Positions 17,787-26,105 of a stretch of 64,000 bases of DNA are shown in pieces. Source of the stretch: Fimbriimonadales bacterium (GTDB lineage: Bacteria; Armatimonadota; Fimbriimonadia; Fimbriimonadales; GBS-DC); assembly GCA_025998675.1 (NCBI GenBank), contig AP024673.1, positions 585,221 through 649,220 of the forward strand, in the 5' to 3' direction. How positions within the stretch are numbered: position 1 is the first letter of the stretch; the number at the start of each line of letters is the position of its first letter. The notes below the pieces were generated by a model that had not been told where the DNA came from, ran no database searches, and saw only the letters and a list, made by a program, of their open reading frames with translations. The position numbers and the translations under genes were made by a program.

Positions 17787-19598
17787 ATGGCGTTGAACGC
17801 TTTGAACTGGGTGGATCGGTTGCGCCCCTATCGACGGCGCGTGCGACTGTTGCTGATGTGGCGCTACGGCGCAATTGCGGGCGTTGCAGGCGCGCTCGTG
17901 GCGACAATGCTCAGCCTGCTGGACTGGCGCGGCGCGCTGACGATTTATCCCTGGCAACTGGCGGCGTGTATCGCGGCGGGCGTGCTGATGGGCGCACTGT
18001 ACGGACTGCTGATTCGCGTCTCCGACGCCGCAATCGCCCAGCTTATCGACCGACGCGCGGGGCTGAAAGACCGCTTGCAGACCGCGATGGAGCATACCGA
18101 CGGGGCGCATCTGTTCGACCTGCCGCTGATAGAAGACGCGCAGTCTGCCCTGCAGGACGCTCATCCGAAGCGTATCCTGCGGTTCCAGTTCGGCAGGTGG
18201 CAGAAACTCTTCGTAGGGGCAGTCGCGCTTACCCTGTTTGTGCAGTTTTTGCCCCAAATCTTGGCAATTGTGATTCCTGAACGGCGCGAAGAGCAGAAGG
18301 AGATTAAGCAGGCGGCGGAAGAGGTTAAGGAAGTCGCCAAGCCGATTCTGGAGGAGGCGAAGAAACCCGACGCAGACGAGTTGACCAAACGCATCGCGCA
18401 GAATGTGGAACTCTACAACAAACGCGCGCGTGAGGCGAAGATGAGCAAGCAGGAAGCCCTGCTGCGCTATAACGAAATCCTCGAGCAGGCGCGCCAACTG
18501 GAACAGCAGACCCAGAAGCAGCTGGAGCAGGTCGCCCAAAAAGCCCAGACCGCAGGCGAGCAGCTCCAGAAACTGGCAGAACAGTCCAACCCTCAGCTGA
18601 ATCAGCTGCACCAGCAACTGCAGCAGGAGATGCAGAACCTGCAGCAGCAGCTACAGTCGGGCAAAGACCTGCAGGGGCGTCCGCTGAGCGCGCAGCAACG
18701 CGCCAACCTGCAGCAACAGCTTCAGCGCCTGCAGGCGACCCTGCGCGCGATGCAAAACCCGAACCAGGCGAATCTGCAGAGCCAGATGGACGACCTGCAA
18801 CGCCAGATAGACGAACTGCAAAAACAGCTCCAGTCGGGCAAAGACGCAAACGGCAACCCGCTCACAAAAGAGCAGATGGAGCAGCTCAAAAAGCAGCTCG
18901 AATCGCTCCAGCAGCAGATGCGCGCCCTGAAACTCTCGCAGGAAGCCCAGGAGTTCATGCGCAAACTGATGAACGACCCTGCTTTCAAAGAGGCGATGGA
19001 ACACTTGCGCAAACTCGCCGAGAAGATGCAACAGCAGAGCCAGCAAACAGACCCCCAGCAGCGCCAGATGACTCAGGAGGAAATTGAGAGACGCCTGCAG
19101 GAACTGGAGCGCCAATTAGAAGAATTGGCGAAAAAATATAACTCCGACGAGAAGATTCGCGAGCTGGCGCAGCAGATTCTGGAGCAGGTGAAGCAGATGA
19201 AGGAGCTGAGCCAGTGTCAGGGCGCGTGTATGGGGCTGGGGATGTGTTCCAGCTTCGGGCTGGGGCTGGGCGCGTTCGGTACGAAGCAGAAGCAGGCGTG
19301 GGACAAGGGCGAATACATGGGGCAGCCTGAGATGTTCAATCAGGGCGACAAACAGCCTGAGCTGAAAATACCCATGAAAGACACGCCCGTCAGCGGTCAG
19401 CCGCCGCTGGTTCCCGGCGCAGGCGACTATATGGATTACGAAGCGCCCCCGACGCCCGGCGGCAGCTCCATCCCGCTTACGCAGGCGCTGCCAACCTACC
19501 AGAAGAAGGCGGAGCAGGCGCTGAGCCAGCAGAATGTGCCGCCCGCAGAACGTAAGCGCGTCAAACGCTACTTCGAGTCGCTGCAGAGTGGGAAGTGA
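17787..19598 (+). CDS. Membrane protein with a long Gln-rich coiled coil
   Basis: The 603-residue protein has two hydrophobic segments near residues 25-75 and a third near 143-162. A long coiled coil (about 170-460) follows, rich in Gln, Leu, Lys and Glu, then a Cys/Gly-rich patch (CQGACMGLGMC) and a Pro/Gly-rich tail. Within the coiled coil a block of about 40 residues is duplicated: LQSGKDLQGRPLS and LQSGKDANGNPLT are each followed by a Q-x-x-L-x-x-Q-L-x-x-LQ pattern. The layout recalls DUF4175-type proteins encoded near MoxR/BatA genes, but that is a weak resemblance and no such neighbours are present. Function unknown. ATG 17787 is chosen because it follows the -10 box. Confidence 0.65.
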   Translation: MALNALNWVDRLRPYRRRVRLLLMWRYGAIAGVAGALVATMLSLLDWRGALTIYPWQLAACIAAGVLMGALYGLLIRVSDAAIAQLIDRRAGLKDRLQTAMEHTDGAHLFDLPLIEDAQSALQDAHPKRILRFQFGRWQKLFVGAVALTLFVQFLPQILAIVIPERREEQKEIKQAAEEVKEVAKPILEEAKKPDADELTKRIAQNVELYNKRAREAKMSKQEALLRYNEILEQARQLEQQTQKQLEQVAQKAQTAGEQLQKLAEQSNPQLNQLHQQLQQEMQNLQQQLQSGKDLQGRPLSAQQRANLQQQLQRLQATLRAMQNPNQANLQSQMDDLQRQIDELQKQLQSGKDANGNPLTKEQMEQLKKQLESLQQQMRALKLSQEAQEFMRKLMNDPAFKEAMEHLRKLAEKMQQQSQQTDPQQRQMTQEEIERRLQELERQLEELAKKYNSDEKIRELAQQILEQVKQMKELSQCQGACMGLGMCSSFGLGLGAFGTKQKQAWDKGEYMGQPEMFNQGDKQPELKIPMKDTPVSGQPPLVPGAGDYMDYEAPPTPGGSSIPLTQALPTYQKKAEQALSQQNVPPAERKRVKRYFESLQSGK

Positions 19599-19636
19599 TA
19601 CCAACCTGCGGTTGATGGTTCTAAACCGGCACTTTA

Positions 19637-19690
19637 TGGAGTGCGGAAGCGGAGCTTCCGCGACCCTGAAGCCCCCGCCCCAGCACTCCA
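19637..19690 (+). repeat. Palindromic dispersed repeat, copy B
   Basis: The outer stem TGGAGTGC/GCACTCCA (19637-19644 and 19683-19690) and the first arm CGGAAGCGGAGCTTCCG are intact, while the second arm is decayed to C-rich sequence. It lies between the coiled-coil gene and the M23 peptidase gene. Confidence 0.85.
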
Positions 19691-19738
19691 GAGCGCAGTC
19701 AAGCAGGATTTCGCCCCGCGCGAGCGTATTTACAGACT

Positions 19739-21502
19739 ATGCGTCGCTTTATCGGAGCGGGGTTCTGGCTTGCCTGCGCGTGCCTCGCGCTGGGGCAGGC
19801 TGTCAGTGAGCGCGTCGGCGTCGTTGCGGCGGGGAATAACCTCGCCGTGCGCCCAGAGCCGTGCAGCACGAACACGCTCGGCACACTGCCTTCGGGCATC
19901 GACGGGGCAGTGCAGGGCGTGTCCCAGTCGTGCGGTGGGCTTACCTGGCTGCCCGCGCGCTGGGCGAACGGACTGCATGGGTGGGTCGCGACAGGAGCAG
20001 GCGGGGTGGAGTACCTCGCGCCGCTGGCGGGGCAGGGCGTGTTTCCGAATGTCGCGGCGCCGCTGGCGTACCCCGTGCGCGTGGGACCGAACGCCTCCGC
20101 GTTGAATGTGCGCACAGGACCCGGCACCGAGTTCTCTATCCTGACAACGAAGTCTGCAGGCGCGACAGGCTGGGCGATCGAGGCGTTCAACAACACCGCC
20201 GCGAACATCGTGTGGTGGAAAATCCGCTGGGACGACGGTGTGGTAGGCTGGTCGGCGGAGGGCGTGCGCGGTGCAGGAATTTACCTCTCGCTGGCAGGTC
20301 AGCCACGCCCTAAAGCGACGCTGTACCTGCAGGTACTGGGCGCAACAGGTATAGAAGTGCAAGTTTTGCCAGCAGACTTAAACATTGGCGCATCAAATGT
20401 CTTGCTGCCTGCGACGCTGGTCTATCTAACGGGGGAGCGCGTCCAGCTCACTGCGCCTGAATATGCTCCGAACGGCGCGCGGTTCACGCGCTGGGTGGTG
20501 AACGGGGAGAGCTTCCCGCGACGCACGCTGACTCTGTACGCGGGGCAGGTGAGTCAGATTACGCTCATCTACAGCCCGCGTACCCCCCAGACCGAAGAGC
20601 AGTTCCTGCGCAGCCTGCTCGCCCCATGGCGGCAGGGGCAGGTGTGGCTGCCGTCGACTTACGACTCACACGCAGGCAACAATCCAGAGTACGCCGTTGA
20701 CTTCAACCGCCTCTCCAGCGCGCGGGCGACCTGCCCGTATTATAACGGCTTCCTGCAGGACTGCAACGAGCCGATGCTGGCGTCGCACGCGGGGCGCGTC
20801 TACACGCGCGCGCAGAGCGGCTGCACAGGCTACGGCAACTACGCCGTCGTGGTGAGCAATGTGCGCCCTTCGGGCGCAGGCAGCAACACCTATCTGGCAA
20901 CCATCTATGGACATCTGAACTACTTCCTCGCGCCGAACGGGGCGTATGTGGAGGCGGGCGCGCCCATCGGCAGGCTCGGCAGCACAGGCAGCTCGACGGG
21001 ACCGCACCTGCATTACGAAATCCGTCAGGTCACGGTGTCAGGCGGCACGCTCACACTGGGCGCGCGCCTGCAGGTGCTGAATAACCCGCGCATCCGACTG
21101 AGCGGGCAGCCGCTGCAGGTCAGCTTCAGCTGTCCGATTTCGGGGCTGGGGTACGGCGGTCCCGCAATTACGGGAACCGCGCCTGCAATCAGCCTGCCTG
21201 CTAATATCGAGCCGCCCTGCACGCCGTACAACTGTCCCGGCGGCTTGACCGACGGACTGGACGGCTTGCCCGACTTTGAACCCAGCCGTTGCGAGGGCGA
21301 ACTGCCCGACACGCTCACGCTCTACCTGTCGGATGTGAACGGCGACGGGTGTGTGGACGACGCTGACCTGCTGCAGGTGCTGATGCGCTTCGGGGACGCC
21401 TGCGACAGCGGCGAGGACATCACATGGGACGGCGTTGTGGACGATGCGGACCTGCTGCAGGTGTTGATGGACTTCGGGCAGGGCTGCGACGGGGCGCATT
21501 AA
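19739..21502 (+). CDS. Secreted M23 metallopeptidase with SH3-like and dockerin-like domains
   Basis: The 587-residue protein has a signal peptide (residues 1-20, ending ALGQA), then two SH3-like segments; the second contains NVRTGPGTEF. A short domain with RFTRWVVNGE resembles InlB-type beta-repeats. The LytM/M23 catalytic domain follows, with HAGNNPEYAVDF, YGHL and GPHLHYEI supplying the zinc ligands. The C-terminus has two dockerin-type calcium-loop repeats, DVNGDGCVDDADLLQVL and WDGVVDDADLLQVL, each ending in GxxC. It should cut peptidoglycan cross-links, or another peptide substrate, outside the cell, and the dockerin-like tail could attach it to a cohesin partner. It is flanked by inverted copies of the dispersed repeat. 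Confidence 0.88.
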   Translation: MRRFIGAGFWLACACLALGQAVSERVGVVAAGNNLAVRPEPCSTNTLGTLPSGIDGAVQGVSQSCGGLTWLPARWANGLHGWVATGAGGVEYLAPLAGQGVFPNVAAPLAYPVRVGPNASALNVRTGPGTEFSILTTKSAGATGWAIEAFNNTAANIVWWKIRWDDGVVGWSAEGVRGAGIYLSLAGQPRPKATLYLQVLGATGIEVQVLPADLNIGASNVLLPATLVYLTGERVQLTAPEYAPNGARFTRWVVNGESFPRRTLTLYAGQVSQITLIYSPRTPQTEEQFLRSLLAPWRQGQVWLPSTYDSHAGNNPEYAVDFNRLSSARATCPYYNGFLQDCNEPMLASHAGRVYTRAQSGCTGYGNYAVVVSNVRPSGAGSNTYLATIYGHLNYFLAPNGAYVEAGAPIGRLGSTGSSTGPHLHYEIRQVTVSGGTLTLGARLQVLNNPRIRLSGQPLQVSFSCPISGLGYGGPAITGTAPAISLPANIEPPCTPYNCPGGLTDGLDGLPDFEPSRCEGELPDTLTLYLSDVNGDGCVDDADLLQVLMRFGDACDSGEDITWDGVVDDADLLQVLMDFGQGCDGAH

Positions 21503-21562
21503 GTATCATTACAGTAAGTTTTCAGCAGCCGCTCTACCTATGCGTGCGCGAGGCGCGTCCTT

Positions 21563-21615
21563 TGGAGTGCTGAAGCGGGAGCTTCAGCATGCGGAAGCTC
21601 CGCTTCCGCACTCCA
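21563..21615 (-). repeat. Palindromic dispersed repeat, copy C (inverted)
   Basis: This is the same two-armed element as copy B in the opposite orientation, with outer stem 21563-21570 and 21608-21615 and both arms intact. Similarity to copy E continues about 40 bp on the 21616-21655 side, where the shared words TTGCAACATG, AGCGCC and CTGTATGG appear on the minus strand. Confidence 0.9.
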
Positions 21616-21701
21616 TACAGATGGCGCTCCGCATACATGTTGCAAATTTAGCGCATAGGCACTTAGCAGGAATCGCTGGCGTTCTGGGGAATCGCGCGCC
21701 C

Positions 21702-22997
21702 ATGCAACGAATGCGAATTTTCGGATGGGCTTTGCTGGCGACGCTGCTCACAGCAGGCTGGGCGCAGAAACCGCTGGACGACTACTTCAAGCGTCCAGAA
21801 CCCGCCTACCGCTGGGAAAAACGCGAAACCAAACGCGTCGATGGCGTCACAATACACACGCTGTTTATGATTTCCCAGACATGGCAGGGCATCGAGTGGG
21901 ATCACTTCGTGCAGGTGTTTTATCCCGATCGTCCGCGTTTCCCGCGCTTTGCTGGGCTGTATAATACGGGCGGGCGACCTGACGCCGACGATGAGGCGTT
22001 CGGGACACATATCGCGCGCGAATCGGGCGCGCCGTTCGTCGTCCTCTACGGCATCCCGAAGCAGCCGCTGTATAACAACCTGTATGAAGATGCGCTGATT
22101 GTCTACACCTGGCAGAAATTCATCGAGACGGGCGACACGACCTGGCCGCTGCACTTCCCGATGGCGAAGGCGGTGCTGAAATGCATGGACACCGTGCAGG
22201 CGTTTTTGAAAGCGGAGCGCAAGCCCGTCGTGGAGCGGTTTATGGTCACGGGCGCGTCGAAGCGTGGCTGGACCGCGTGGCTGGTGGGCGCAAGTCAGGA
22301 CCCGCGCGTGGCAGGAATCGCGCCGATGGTCATCGATGTGCTGGATTTGCCCAAGCAGGTGCCCCATCATCTGGAGTTCTACAAGGGCAAGCCGAGCGAG
22401 CAGATTGGCGACTATGTGGCGGGTGGGATGCTCCAGTTGCTCAACACCCCCATCGGGCGGCGACTGATTGAGCTGGAAGACCCCTACAGCTATCGCGACC
22501 GCTACACGATGCCCAAGTTGATTATCAACGGCACGAACGACCGCTACTGGGCGCAGGACGCGCTGAACCTCTACTGGGACGGCTTGCCAGAGCCGAAGTG
22601 GATTCTGTACGCGCCCAACAGCGGGCACGGGCTGGACGACCGCACGCGCGTGCTGGCGACGCTGGTCGCCTTCATCCAGACGCTGGCGCGCGGGCGCTCC
22701 CTGCCCAAGATGGAGTGGACGCTGAATGAGACTCCGCAGGGACTGGAGATTCGCGTGAGCAGTCAGCCAGCGGCGCGGGAGGCGCGCATGTGGTTCGCCA
22801 GCACGCCCGACTATGATTTGCGCGAGTCGCGCTGGGCAAGCGCGCCGATGACGCGCACACGCGACGGCTGGCAGGGGTTCCTCAAACGCCCGCAGCGTGG
22901 ACGCGCAACCGCCTACGCCGAGCTGGTGTTCGACATCGACGGGCGGCTGTTTACGCTCACAACCCAGCTGAAGGTGCTGGAGGCAAACACACAGTAG
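21702..22997 (+). CDS. PhoPQ-activated pathogenicity-related family hydrolase
   Basis: The 431-residue protein has a signal peptide (residues 1-20) and an alpha/beta-hydrolase domain of the PhoPQ-related (PqaA) family. The nucleophile serine sits in VTGASKRGWTAW, the aspartate in NGTNDRYW and the histidine in NSGHGLDD. The C-terminal 100 residues form a beta domain typical of the family. Substrates are unknown for most members. The longer reading from 21540 would translate through repeat copy C, so ATG 21702, next to GGGGA and starting a signal peptide, is preferred. The TAT oxidoreductase gene follows 10 nt downstream, which suggests one operon working outside the cytoplasm. Confidence 0.85.
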   Translation: MQRMRIFGWALLATLLTAGWAQKPLDDYFKRPEPAYRWEKRETKRVDGVTIHTLFMISQTWQGIEWDHFVQVFYPDRPRFPRFAGLYNTGGRPDADDEAFGTHIARESGAPFVVLYGIPKQPLYNNLYEDALIVYTWQKFIETGDTTWPLHFPMAKAVLKCMDTVQAFLKAERKPVVERFMVTGASKRGWTAWLVGASQDPRVAGIAPMVIDVLDLPKQVPHHLEFYKGKPSEQIGDYVAGGMLQLLNTPIGRRLIELEDPYSYRDRYTMPKLIINGTNDRYWAQDALNLYWDGLPEPKWILYAPNSGHGLDDRTRVLATLVAFIQTLARGRSLPKMEWTLNETPQGLEIRVSSQPAAREARMWFASTPDYDLRESRWASAPMTRTRDGWQGFLKRPQRGRATAYAELVFDIDGRLFTLTTQLKVLEANTQ

Positions 22998-23007
22998 GAG
23001 GCAAACG

Positions 23008-24300
23008 ATGAAGCAACCGAACACACTCACACGGCGTGAGTTTCTGAAGGCGTCGGCGGGCGTCGCCGTGGGCGGCGCGCTCGCGAGCCTGCCGATTGAA
23101 CTGTTCGCACATGCGCAGGGCAGCGACCGCCTGCGCGTCGGGCTCATCGGCTGCGGCGGACGCGGCACGGGCGCCGCCATCGACATCATCGACGCGCATC
23201 CCAGCGTGGAACTCTACGCGATGGGCGACGCCTTCAAAGACCGCCTCGATGGCTCTCTGAACGCGCTGCAGGGCGAGTTGCAGGATGAGCGCAAGGCGCG
23301 CCTGAATGTCGGCGACCGCAAATTCGTTGGGCTGGACGCTTACAAGGGCGTCATCGCCAGCGGGGTGGACATCGTGCTACTCTGCACGCCGCCCGCGTTC
23401 CGCCCCATTCACTTCCGCGAAGCGATTCAGGCGGGCAAGCATGTGTTTATGGAGAAGCCCGTTGCGGTGTGTCCTGCGGGCGCGCGCCTGATGTTCCAGA
23501 TGGGCGAGCTGGCGACGCAGAAGGGGTTGAGCGTCGTCGCGGGTACCCAGCGCCGCCACGAACCCAATTACATCGAGACCATCCAGCGCATCAAAGACGG
23601 CGCGATTGGCGAAATCGTCGGCGGCGCATGCTACTGGAATCAGGGCGGACTGTGGCATGTGGACAAGCGCCCCGAATGGAGCGATGTGGAGTGGCAGATG
23701 CGCAACTGGCTCTACTTCACATGGCTCTCTGGCGACCATATCGTGGAGCAGCACATTCACAACATCGACGTGATGAACTGGGTGCTGGGCGCGCATCCCG
23801 TCCGCGCGATGGGCATGGGTGGACGCCAATCGCGTGTGGAGCCGCACTACGGGCACATCTACGACCATTTCGCCGTCGAGTACGAGTACCCCAACGGCGT
23901 GAAGGTGCTGAGCATGTGCCGACAGGTGGACAACTGCGCGGTGCTGATTGGCGAGCGGGTGTACGGCGCGAAGGGCACAGCCGACCCAGCAGGCAGCATC
24001 ACCGTCGGGAGCGAGACATGGCGCTACGATGGGCAGCGACGCAGCGGCTACAAAAAAGAGCAGGAGGACCTGGTGCAAGCCATCCGTTCGGGCAAGCCGC
24101 TCAACGAGACGCGCGCCGTCACCGAAAGCACGCTGGCGGCGATTATGGGGCGCATGTCCGCCTACACGGGCAAGGTGGTCACCTGGGACTTCGTGATGAA
24201 CGAGTCGAAGCTGAACTTGCTGGAGCGCGCGGAGAAGCTGGAGTTCGGCGCGATGCCCGTCGAGTCGGTCGCCATGCCGGGCAAGACGCCGCTGGTATGA
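23008..24300 (+). CDS. TAT-exported Gfo/Idh/MocA-family oxidoreductase (paralogue)
   Basis: The 430-residue protein has a twin-arginine signal (TLTRREFLKAS), the dinucleotide-binding GLIGCGGRGTGAA segment and the EKPVAV lysine motif. It is a close paralogue of the protein at 452: the blocks IYDHFAVEYEYPNG, IMGRMSAYTGKVVTW and PGKTPLV are almost the same in both. The start has a strong AGGAGG site 7 nt upstream and follows the PhoPQ-type hydrolase gene by 10 nt. Together they could process an extracellular sugar ester, but the substrate is a guess. Confidence 0.88.
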   Translation: MKQPNTLTRREFLKASAGVAVGGALASLPIELFAHAQGSDRLRVGLIGCGGRGTGAAIDIIDAHPSVELYAMGDAFKDRLDGSLNALQGELQDERKARLNVGDRKFVGLDAYKGVIASGVDIVLLCTPPAFRPIHFREAIQAGKHVFMEKPVAVCPAGARLMFQMGELATQKGLSVVAGTQRRHEPNYIETIQRIKDGAIGEIVGGACYWNQGGLWHVDKRPEWSDVEWQMRNWLYFTWLSGDHIVEQHIHNIDVMNWVLGAHPVRAMGMGGRQSRVEPHYGHIYDHFAVEYEYPNGVKVLSMCRQVDNCAVLIGERVYGAKGTADPAGSITVGSETWRYDGQRRSGYKKEQEDLVQAIRSGKPLNETRAVTESTLAAIMGRMSAYTGKVVTWDFVMNESKLNLLERAEKLEFGAMPVESVAMPGKTPLV

Positions 24301-24305
24301 GTGGG

Positions 24306-24311
24306 TATCCT
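24306..24311 (+). promoter_or_regulatory. -10 box, near-leaderless start of the 24320 gene
   Basis: GGG-TATCCT ends 9 nt before the GTG start codon at 24320. Confidence 0.5.
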
Positions 24312-24319
24312 GTAGCCGC

Positions 24320-25417
24320 GTGTGGTTGATTGTGTCTGCGGCGCTGGCGGTACAGCTCAGTGTGCTGCTGTATAACCTTGCCTACTGGCGCAGGCGGCGA
24401 CTGGGCGCGGCTGCTGTCGCCGACCTGCCGACCCTCTCGGTGCTGATTCCCGCGCGCAACGAGGCGGAGAACCTGCCCGCGCTGCTCGCGACGCTTGTGC
24501 CGCAACTAAGCGCGGGCATGGAGTGCTGGGTATGCGACGACGGCTCGGACGACGGCACGACGGAGTGGCTGGCGCAGCACGCGGAGCGGCTGGGCGTGCG
24601 CTGGTTTCCAAGCGAGCCTCGTCCAGATGGCTGGGTGGGCAAAAACTGGGCGTGCCATCAACTCTCGGCGCGTGCACAGGGCAAGTGGCTGCTGTTTCTG
24701 GACGCAGATATGCGCTGTGAGGCGGGCTTTGTGGACGCGCTGCGGGCGTACCTGCAACGAACGGACGCGCATCTGGTGAGCGCGATTCCGTCGTTTACTC
24801 CTGCGAGCCTGCCGATTGCGCTGTTGAAGCTGATGGTGCCGTTCTCGGTGTTCACGCTACTGCCGCTACTGCTGGCGGAGGCGCATCCGAACCCGGCGTT
24901 TGCCTTCGCGAACGGGCAGGTGATAGCCTTCCGCAGGGACGATTACCTGCGCTGGCTGCCTCATCAGGCGGTACGGGGCGCAGTGCTGGAGGATGTGGCG
25001 CTTGCCGCGCTGGTGAAGCGGCGGCAGGGGATTGTGCGCCTGCTGGACGCGCGGGCGTGGCTGCGCGTGTCGATGTACCCGACGCTGGGCGCGGCGATGG
25101 ACGGCTTCTCCAAAAACGCGGTTGCCATCTGCCGCACGATCCCTACCGCACTGCTGGTAAGCGCACTGCTGGCGATTGTGTATCTGTACCCGCTGGTCGG
25201 CGCGCTGCAGGGGCAGTACCTACCTGCCGCCGTCGCGGGTGGGGCGTCAGTGCTTATCTTCGGGCTGTCGGCGCGGGTGGTCGGGCTGCCGTTCTGGCTG
25301 GGGCTGGGCTATGTGGGGAGCGTGCTAATTGGCTTGTTCACGCTGGCGCGCTCGGTGGTGTGGTATCGGCGAGGCGCGATACGATGGAAAGGACGGGTCT
25401 ATCGGGCGCGTTCGTGA
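24320..25417 (+). CDS. Family 2 glycosyltransferase, CrtQ-like
   Basis: The 365-residue protein has an N-terminal membrane segment, a GT-A domain (LSVLIPARNEAENL, CDDGSDDGT and the metal-binding LDADM), and three or four C-terminal hydrophobic segments. This is the arrangement of carotenoid glycosyltransferases of the CrtQ type and of related membrane GT2 enzymes. The assignment to carotenoids rests on the neighbours: an acyltransferase gene overlapping its 3' end and phytoene synthase next. In staphyloxanthin synthesis a glycosyltransferase and an acyltransferase act in sequence on a C30 acid. Other lipid glycosylation is possible. Confidence 0.75.
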   Translation: MWLIVSAALAVQLSVLLYNLAYWRRRRLGAAAVADLPTLSVLIPARNEAENLPALLATLVPQLSAGMECWVCDDGSDDGTTEWLAQHAERLGVRWFPSEPRPDGWVGKNWACHQLSARAQGKWLLFLDADMRCEAGFVDALRAYLQRTDAHLVSAIPSFTPASLPIALLKLMVPFSVFTLLPLLLAEAHPNPAFAFANGQVIAFRRDDYLRWLPHQAVRGAVLEDVALAALVKRRQGIVRLLDARAWLRVSMYPTLGAAMDGFSKNAVAICRTIPTALLVSALLAIVYLYPLVGALQGQYLPAAVAGGASVLIFGLSARVVGLPFWLGLGYVGSVLIGLFTLARSVVWYRRGAIRWKGRVYRARS

Positions 25418-26091
25418 GGGCGCAGGCGCGGTTTGTGGACTGGCTGATTCAGCGCGACCTGCGGCGCTGCTTTCGAGCGGTCTATGTGCGCGGCGCACGC
25501 CCCGACGCCGACCGCCCGCTCATCCTGTTCGCAAATCATCATTACTGGTGGGACGGCTATCTGGGCTACTGGCTGATACGCTCGTGGAGACGGCGCATGC
25601 TGGTGTGGATGGAGTCGTACCGCCGCTTCCCGCCGTTCCACGCCGTGGGCGCACTGCCGTTCCCCGCTAACAACCCCCAGATACGCGCGCACACAGTGAG
25701 GCGCACCGTGCAGGCGCTGAACAGGGAACCCGCCGCGCTGCTACTGTTTCCTGAAGGCGCGCTGCACGGCGATACGGAGCGGCTGCTGCCCTTCCAGCGG
25801 TCGTTGCACTGGCTGGCATGTCGTGCGCCGCAGGCGATGCTGCTGCCGCTGGCGATCCACATCGAGCCGTGCTATCACCAGTACCCCCGCGCGTTTCTGA
25901 GCGTCGGCGCGCCGTTCGCGAGCGAGGCGACCGACGCGAGCGAGTGGCTGGCGGCGGCGGCGGACGCGCTCCAGAACCTGCTGCGCCAGACCCGCGCCGA
26001 CGCACGCGCAGGCGTCGACGATGCGCAACACGCCGCGCAGGGCTTTCAGGTATTGCTGCGGGGCGCGCGCTCCATCCACGAGCGGTTTTAG
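25384..26091 (+). CDS. PlsC-like acyltransferase
   Basis: The 235-residue protein has the acyltransferase H-x4-D motif in NHHYWWD and the second conserved block FPEGALHGD. It should transfer an acyl chain to a hydroxyl group, either glycerol-3-phosphate lipids or, given the neighbours, a glycosylated carotenoid. ATG 25384 lies inside the last 34 nt of the glycosyltransferase gene in another frame, so the two are translationally coupled. The earlier in-frame start would overlap the glycosyltransferase gene far more and encodes nothing recognisable. Confidence 0.78.
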   Translation: MERTGLSGAFVRAQARFVDWLIQRDLRRCFRAVYVRGARPDADRPLILFANHHYWWDGYLGYWLIRSWRRRMLVWMESYRRFPPFHAVGALPFPANNPQIRAHTVRRTVQALNREPAALLLFPEGALHGDTERLLPFQRSLHWLACRAPQAMLLPLAIHIEPCYHQYPRAFLSVGAPFASEATDASEWLAAAADALQNLLRQTRADARAGVDDAQHAAQGFQVLLRGARSIHERF

Positions 26092-26092
26092 G

Positions 26093-26098
26093 TATCCT
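26093..26098 (+). promoter_or_regulatory. -10 box, leaderless start of crtB
   Basis: GG-TATCCT ends 8 nt before the ATG at 26106, immediately after the stop of the acyltransferase gene. Confidence 0.55.
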
Positions 26099-26105
26099 AC
26101 AGGCG

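Noticed and set aside
21540-21701. N-terminal extension of the PhoPQ-type hydrolase from 21540
   Set aside because: It would translate through repeat copy C and has no signal peptide; ATG 21702 begins a clean signal peptide.
23469-24329. Alternative plus-strand frame inside the second oxidoreductase gene
   Set aside because: Composition is Arg/His-rich and it overlaps a gene with a TAT signal and dinucleotide-binding fold in another frame.
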